The notes under the pieces: generated by a model
The model's input: the letters and a program-made list of their open reading frames with translations, nothing else
The model's database searches: none
Told to the model about the DNA's origin: nothing
Part shown: piece by piece, positions 59,597-64,000 of the stretch
Position numbering within the stretch: position 1 is the stretch's first letter
Layout of the letters: every line of letters starts with the position of its first letter
Made by a program: the position numbers and the translations under genes
From: Hungatella sp.
Lineage (GTDB): Bacteria; Bacillota; Clostridia; Lachnospirales; Lachnospiraceae
Length of the DNA stretch: 64,000 bases
Assembly (NCBI GenBank): GCA_022792815.1
Contig: JAAWBS010000063.1
Coordinates: 1 to 64,000 of the forward strand
Direction of reading: 5' to 3'

Positions 59597-59655
59597 GAAA
59601 AACCGGGGCGCGGCGGCTCTGTGACAGCTGCCCCGTCCCGGTTCCTTTTTACTTT
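59597..59655. terminator. Terminator of the 4-hydroxybutyrate dehydrogenase operon
   Basis: AAAAACCGGG and CCCGGTTCC-TTTTT flank a GC-rich stem with GGGGC and GCCCC pairs, just after the stop of the minus-strand operon; T runs lie on both strands. Confidence 0.65.
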
Positions 59656-59666
59656 CTCATCTCAGT

Positions 59667-60788
59667 CTACTCATATAAGTCCTCATAGATTTCCAGCACC
59701 CGTTCCCTGTCAAGGGGCACAAAGCTGTTTGCCATCAGCCGCTTCTGGCCCTGGATCACATCGTCCGCCCACTTATCCAGCATCTCACGGGACGCTCCGT
59801 ATTCTTTCATAGTCTTCTTGGAGAGGATCTGGTCCAACAGCTCCTCCAGCTTTTCATATACCTGCTCATACCCGCAGTCTAAAAGCTGCGCCAAAAACCG
59901 ATTCAGCCTTTGAATCTTTCCGTCCTGCCTGATCTCCAGATACTTCTTCATCACACCCAAAAACACGGCATAATTGGCCTCTCCGTGAGCCACATGAAAG
60001 GTTCCGCCCAGAGGATAGCTCATGGCATGGACCGCCCCGCAGCCTGCTGCTGCGAAAGCCAGACCGGCAAAATTGCTGGCTGTCAAAAACCGGTCCAGAA
60101 GCTCCGTTCTCGCCTCCGGTCCTCTCTGCGCAATGAGCTGATAGCCCCGGATGATCTCCTCCACAGCCTTGTAGCCGAAAAGCTCTGTATAAGGCGTAGC
60201 TTTGGGAGAAAGGCTGGACTCCACCCCATGGATCAGGGCATCGATGGAGCTGGCAGCAAAGACCCCATAGGGAAGACCCTCAAGCAGCTGGGGGATCAGG
60301 ATCGCCGTATCCGCATACATGGCATCGGCGGCCAGACCCATCTTCACATGTCTCGAAAGAAACGCCAGGATGGAAATGTTAGTGACCTCAGAGCCGGTGC
60401 CGCAGGTGGTGGGAATCAGGCACAGCCCCTTTTCCCTCACTGCCTCCCTCTTATGCTCATAGAGTTCCTCGATCGGAGAACCGTCTTTTAAGGCCAAAAG
60501 CTTAGCGAGATCCAGGACAGTGCCTCCGCCGATCCCGAAGACACGCTTATATGCCTTTTGCGGATCGACTGCTGCCCAAAGGGCCTCAAACATCTGGTCG
60601 GTCGGCTCACCGCTTCCGTATTCCTCCTGAAAGATCATATCCGCCTCTAGGCCAAGTTCCCCGAAACAGGGGTCATAGATAAAACGATTGGTCAGGATCA
60701 GATCTCCTTCTCCGATCTCAAAGGCCTCCGCAAATTCTCTGCAGGTCTCAAATCGGTAAATCTCCGGCTTCATCACAATCTGTCTCAT
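59667..60788 (-). CDS. 4-hydroxybutyrate dehydrogenase-like iron-containing alcohol dehydrogenase
   Basis: The 373-residue protein is a group III Fe-dependent alcohol dehydrogenase. NAD(P) and metal regions include VFGIGGGTVLDLAKLLALK, PTTCGTGSEVTNISI, DALIHGVES and HAMSYPLGGTFHVAHGEANY. The start KPEIYRFETCREFAEAFEIG is characteristic of clostridial 4-hydroxybutyrate dehydrogenase, which interconverts succinate semialdehyde and 4-hydroxybutyrate. ATG 60788 overlaps the TGA of the M20 gene (ATGA). Other 4-hydroxybutyrate pathway genes are not present, so another aldehyde substrate remains possible. Confidence 0.8.
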   Translation of the reverse strand: MRQIVMKPEIYRFETCREFAEAFEIGEGDLILTNRFIYDPCFGELGLEADMIFQEEYGSGEPTDQMFEALWAAVDPQKAYKRVFGIGGGTVLDLAKLLALKDGSPIEELYEHKREAVREKGLCLIPTTCGTGSEVTNISILAFLSRHVKMGLAADAMYADTAILIPQLLEGLPYGVFAASSIDALIHGVESSLSPKATPYTELFGYKAVEEIIRGYQLIAQRGPEARTELLDRFLTASNFAGLAFAAAGCGAVHAMSYPLGGTFHVAHGEANYAVFLGVMKKYLEIRQDGKIQRLNRFLAQLLDCGYEQVYEKLEELLDQILSKKTMKEYGASREMLDKWADDVIQGQKRLMANSFVPLDRERVLEIYEDLYE

Positions 60789-61984
60789 GGTTTCCGTCTC
60801 CCTTCCTCCCAGGCCTCCTCCAGCCACCGGGCTGCGCACTGGGCTTCTACCGCCGCACCTTTGTATAATACACTTTCATTGTGAAGAACTCTGGGATTGT
60901 GCTGCCCGTAAGGCCAGCCTCTGAGCTCATCCGGTCCTGCCCCCAGGAAAAAATATCCGCCGGGAACCTGCCTGCACACATGGGCAAAATCCTCGGATCC
61001 CACCTTCTTGAACGGTTCTGCAGCCACATAGCCCTCCCCCAGCAGTTCATCGGCATATCGCCTCAGCCTGTCCGACAGCTTCTCGTCACAGAAGAGCGCC
61101 GGAATGCCGTCCCCTAAGTAATTCACCTCACCCCGGGCCCGAAAGGCGGCGGCTGTTGTGCGGACCAGTTCCTCCAGCCTTTTTCTCAAAAGACTCCTCT
61201 GTCCCTCGTCGTAGGTCCTCAACGTTCCCCGCATAACCGCCTTGTCCGGAATAATATTGTAGGCAGTTCCTCCCGCCTCCACGGAAGTAATGGAGATCAC
61301 GTTGGTCTGTGCCGGATCCGCCTCCCTGCTGATCAGGGACTGAATCCCAAGCTGAACATAAGCCATCACATTGATGGGATCGACGGCATCCGCCGGTCTC
61401 GCCCCATGTCCTCCCCTTCCTGTAATCACGATATCAAAAAAATCATTGGACGCAAAAGCATAGCCCCTGTCTCCGGTCAGATACCCCAATGGCATGGTGG
61501 CGTCGATATGCAGGGCCATAGCCCCGTCCACACCTTCCAGCCCGTTGTCACGGATCATGTCAGCCGCACCGAACAACCCCTCCTCATTGGGCTGAAACAT
61601 CAGCCTCACCCGGCCCTTTAAGGCGGCTTCGTTTTCTTTCAGCAGCTTTGCCGCACCTAAAAGCATGGCCACATGGGTGTCATGACCACAGGTATGGGCC
61701 CGATCCGGATAGGGGGAGGAAAAGGCCAGCCCGCTTTCCTCCGGCATGGGCAGCGCATCCATATCCGCCCGGAGGAGAAAAGTCTTCTCTCCCGCTCCCA
61801 CCTCAGCCAGGATTCCGTAACGGGCACAGCGCCTCGGCTCATACCCCATCTCCTTCAATCGTTCCGTCACATACCCATATGTCTCAGGCAGCTCGTCTCC
61901 CACCTCCGGGTTCCGGTGGATGTGCCTGCGGTCTCTCAAGATATCTTCTTCCAGTTCCTTTGCCCGTTTCAGATAGTCATACAT
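60785..61984 (-). CDS. M20-family amidohydrolase/deacylase
   Basis: The 399-residue protein belongs to the M20D carboxypeptidase/amidohydrolase group (hippurate, N-acyl amino acid or indole-acetyl-amino acid hydrolases). Metal motifs are HTCGHDTHVAMLLGAAK, FQPNEEGLFGA, MALHID and the C-terminal GSEDFAHVC. A lid domain lies near 190-300 (GRGGHGARPADAVDPI). It frees an amino acid from an acylated form. AAAGGAGAGG precedes the ATG. It lies between the YfcC carrier, which may import its substrate, and the Fe-dehydrogenase. Confidence 0.9.
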   Translation of the reverse strand: MYDYLKRAKELEEDILRDRRHIHRNPEVGDELPETYGYVTERLKEMGYEPRRCARYGILAEVGAGEKTFLLRADMDALPMPEESGLAFSSPYPDRAHTCGHDTHVAMLLGAAKLLKENEAALKGRVRLMFQPNEEGLFGAADMIRDNGLEGVDGAMALHIDATMPLGYLTGDRGYAFASNDFFDIVITGRGGHGARPADAVDPINVMAYVQLGIQSLISREADPAQTNVISITSVEAGGTAYNIIPDKAVMRGTLRTYDEGQRSLLRKRLEELVRTTAAAFRARGEVNYLGDGIPALFCDEKLSDRLRRYADELLGEGYVAAEPFKKVGSEDFAHVCRQVPGGYFFLGAGPDELRGWPYGQHNPRVLHNESVLYKGAAVEAQCAARWLEEAWEEGRRKP

Positions 61985-62059
61985 CGCTTTCCTCTCCTTT
62001 TAGATTTCCCGGCTGTCTGTACCCTCCGTGAACAAGAAAACACACGGATGGTGTTGATG

Positions 62060-63490
62060 TTAGAAGGGACCCAGATTGATGGTTGCCGCTATCAGGAGCA
62101 TGATAAAACCGATTACCATATAGGTGGCATAATGTCTCCATGCCCTGCGCAGATACTGGGGATAGGTGATCCCGGAGATCGCGCAGGCTCCCATGATGGA
62201 GGCATTCATCGGAAGAAGAATGTTGGAAAAGCCGTCGCCGTACAAAAACGCCATGACGACCGTCTGCTGCGTCAGACCGAGGACATCGCCCAAGGGGGAC
62301 ATGATCGGAATCGTCGCTGCCGCCTGGCCGCTGGAGGAGATGATGAAGCAGTTTAATATGGACTGGATCAGAAGCATGGCCATAGCGCCGATCTGCTTGG
62401 GCAGTCCCACAACCAGGGAGGACAATGCATATACGATGGTGTCAATAATATGGGCATCTGCAAGGATCACGCTGATCCCCTTGGAAAAACCGGTTACCAG
62501 TGCGCCCACCAGCACCACCTTGGCTCCGCTGACAAATTCATCCGCGATCCGGTTCGGCGAGAAGCCTGCAGTCAGTCCGATGACAATCGCCATGATGATA
62601 AAGACCGCGGGGAAACGGGTCTTAAAATCCCAGCCGGCCAGGGCCGCATAAACAATGGTGCAGATTCCGAGCAAAAATTCCAGCAGGCACAGTTTTCTCC
62701 TGAGAGTCAGCTCAACGATCTCAGCCTCCCCCTCGTCTCCTGACTGCTGCTCCAGCTCATAGCAATAACTCTTCTTGGGGTCCTTCTGCACCATACGTGC
62801 ATACTTCACGGTCCAGAAGGCAGCAGCCGCAAACAGAAGCACTGCGCCCACAACGCGGAACCACAGGCCGGAGAAAGTGGGCAGTCCGCACAGACTCTGA
62901 GCCGTACCTGTGGAGAAGGCGCTGAACAATCCGGTACAGTATCCGGTGGAGGACGCCAATGTCACGATGCACAGGCCTGTCATGGCGTCAAACCCTAGGG
63001 AGCGGGCGATCAAAATCCCTAAAGGCAGGAAGGCCAGCATGGACTCGCCGTTTCCAGTAATAGCCGGAAGCATGAAGAACGGGAGCATCAGAACAGGGAG
63101 CAGATAAGCGCCGTGCTTTCCGCGGAGCCGATTCATAAACTTTCCGATCAGCGCTCTGGTGGCTTTGGTACTCTCAATCACGTGGAAGGAACCTCCGATG
63201 ATCAGGACCATCCACGCGATCCATCCGGCTTCGCTCAACCCTCTCGGGATGGCAGTGAATACATCGAAGGGATTCGCAGGCGTACTCTCGATCCGATGGT
63301 AGGAGGCCGCGTCGACGATCATACGTCCCGTAGCCCCGTCTTCCACTCGGGTATACTCGCCCGCCGGAATCACCCAGGTCATCACCGCCGCAACACAAAT
63401 CAAGAGAAAGATGATGATTAAAGAATGGGGGAACGCAAATTTTTTTTGCGCTCCTTGTACATTAGAAGCTGGTTTACTCATATTTGTCAC
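62060..63490 (-). CDS. YfcC-family (DcuC-like) carrier
   Basis: The 476-residue membrane protein has about 12 helices and the YfcC/arginine-ornithine antiporter pattern: VAAVMTWVIPAGEYTRVEDG, GEAGWI-like SEAGWIAWMVLIIGG, GNGESMLAFLPLGIL and SSSGQAAATIPIMSPLGDVL. It moves carboxylates, peptides or acylated amino acids. It is second in the operon after the M24 peptidase and has its own promoter. Substrate is inferred from the M20 neighbour. Confidence 0.88.
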   Translation of the reverse strand: MTNMSKPASNVQGAQKKFAFPHSLIIIFLLICVAAVMTWVIPAGEYTRVEDGATGRMIVDAASYHRIESTPANPFDVFTAIPRGLSEAGWIAWMVLIIGGSFHVIESTKATRALIGKFMNRLRGKHGAYLLPVLMLPFFMLPAITGNGESMLAFLPLGILIARSLGFDAMTGLCIVTLASSTGYCTGLFSAFSTGTAQSLCGLPTFSGLWFRVVGAVLLFAAAAFWTVKYARMVQKDPKKSYCYELEQQSGDEGEAEIVELTLRRKLCLLEFLLGICTIVYAALAGWDFKTRFPAVFIIMAIVIGLTAGFSPNRIADEFVSGAKVVLVGALVTGFSKGISVILADAHIIDTIVYALSSLVVGLPKQIGAMAMLLIQSILNCFIISSSGQAAATIPIMSPLGDVLGLTQQTVVMAFLYGDGFSNILLPMNASIMGACAISGITYPQYLRRAWRHYATYMVIGFIMLLIAATINLGPF

Positions 63491-63575
63491 CTCAACATAT
63501 TTTTTGACCTATGGCCGGCCCTTTGGTGAAAATATTACTTCTAATTAAAAATACATATCAGCAAATTGTATTTTT

Positions 63576-63604
63576 ATTATCACATTTTATACAATTTTTG
63601 TCAA
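63576..63604 (-). promoter_or_regulatory. Promoter of the YfcC-M20-dehydrogenase operon
   Basis: On the minus strand TTGACA (63599-63604), a 17-bp spacer and GATAAT (63576-63581) form a promoter about 85 bases before the carrier gene. Confidence 0.7.
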
Positions 63605-63623
63605 TAGGAAAGTGGAAATCCTG

Positions 63624-64000
63624 TCACTTTACCACCAATAATTCTCTCGTGAAATCATGCAGCACCCGTGTTCCCTCCTCTGTAATCAGAACCTGGTCCT
63701 CGATGCGCACGCCGAATCTTCCAGGCAGATAGATCCCGGGCTCCACGGAAAAGGCCATTCCCGCCCCAATGACCGTGGTCTCTCCTTCCCCGGCGGATGG
63801 TCCTTCATGACCGTCAATCCCGATGCCGTGTCCGGTCCTATGGGTAAAATACGGACCATAGCCCTGGGCTTCAATATAGCTTCTGGCCGCCCGATCCACA
63901 TCCTGAAGCCGGTTGCCTGCCTTTGCAGCCTCCCTCCCCCGTCGGTTGGCCTCCAGGACAATCTCATACACTCGCCGAAACTCCTCCGACGGTTCCCCGA
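63624..64000 (-). CDS. M24 Xaa-Pro-type peptidase, C-terminal part
   Basis: The frame enters from the right edge and encodes at least 125 residues of the pita-bread fold of aminopeptidase P/prolidase, with FTHRTGHGIGIDGHEGP (metal His), FSVEPGIYLPGRFGVRIEDQ (metal Glu) and VLITEEGTRVLHDFTREL. The open frame continues past 63971 to the window edge, so the ATG there is internal. It cleaves Xaa-Pro peptides in the cytoplasm. It precedes the YfcC carrier gene and may share its amino acid salvage role. Confidence 0.9.
   Translation of the reverse strand, partial: GEPSEEFRRVYEIVLEANRRGREAAKAGNRLQDVDRAARSYIEAQGYGPYFTHRTGHGIGIDGHEGPSAGEGETTVIGAGMAFSVEPGIYLPGRFGVRIEDQVLITEEGTRVLHDFTRELLVVK

Overview
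The window looks like chromosome from an anaerobic Firmicute of the Lachnospiraceae (Clostridium, Enterocloster or Hungatella type). The evidence is strong AGGAGG ribosome binding sites, a Clostridia-style 4-hydroxybutyrate dehydrogenase, acetate kinase, sigma-70 promoters with TTGACA/TATAAT boxes, and several dense carbohydrate-use loci. No rRNA, tRNA, CRISPR array or complete insertion sequence was recognised. The left 2.5 kb is AT-richer and looks like an accessory patch: a truncated NAD(P)-binding gene, an HxlR regulator, an ASCH-like protein and an AraC/GyrI regulator.

From 2.5 to 14.2 kb lies a pectin/rhamnogalacturonan-type sugar locus. It holds a FadR-type regulator, a zinc dehydrogenase, a serine hydrolase, a PrpR-like activator with a degenerate AAA+ domain, a complete ABC sugar importer, a cytosolic beta-propeller protein and a GH105 unsaturated glycuronyl hydrolase. 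It ends at a scar carrying a scrap of a phage antirepressor. From 14.3 to 37.1 kb is a GC-richer mixed block: DUF1848 protein, RsmH paralogue, MATE exporter, MerR regulator, GH5 glucanase, zinc-ribbon protein, lipase, a MITE, glycogen branching enzyme, TetR regulator, a diguanylate cyclase overlapping ackA behind a structured leader, a PHP-UvrD fusion helicase, decayed uronate genes (iolB/kduI-like and kduD), a heterodimeric ABC exporter and a LamG-phosphoesterase.

The most interesting region is 37.1-53.5 kb. It contains three paralogous FAD-dependent oxidoreductases (616, 615 and 615 residues), each with a C-terminal discoidin-like domain. With them are two xylose-isomerase-like TIM barrels, a sulfatase, an SGNH esterase, an ABC sugar importer, a membrane-anchored accessory protein, a DUF624 protein and a GntR/UTRA regulator. 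Five near-consensus promoters here carry palindromes of the form TGT-N4-ACA (or the close variant ATGT-AA-ACAT), three of them inside the -35/-10 spacer, so the block looks like one regulon. I infer an oxidative pathway for a sulfated or acylated glycan; the substrate cannot be read from sequence.

From 53.7 to 59.2 kb is a potassium module: KdpDE next to KtrAB, without KdpFABC, plus an unannotated 46-residue membrane peptide. From 59.7 kb to the edge is an operon of an M24 peptidase, a YfcC-type carrier, an M20 amidohydrolase and 4-hydroxybutyrate dehydrogenase.
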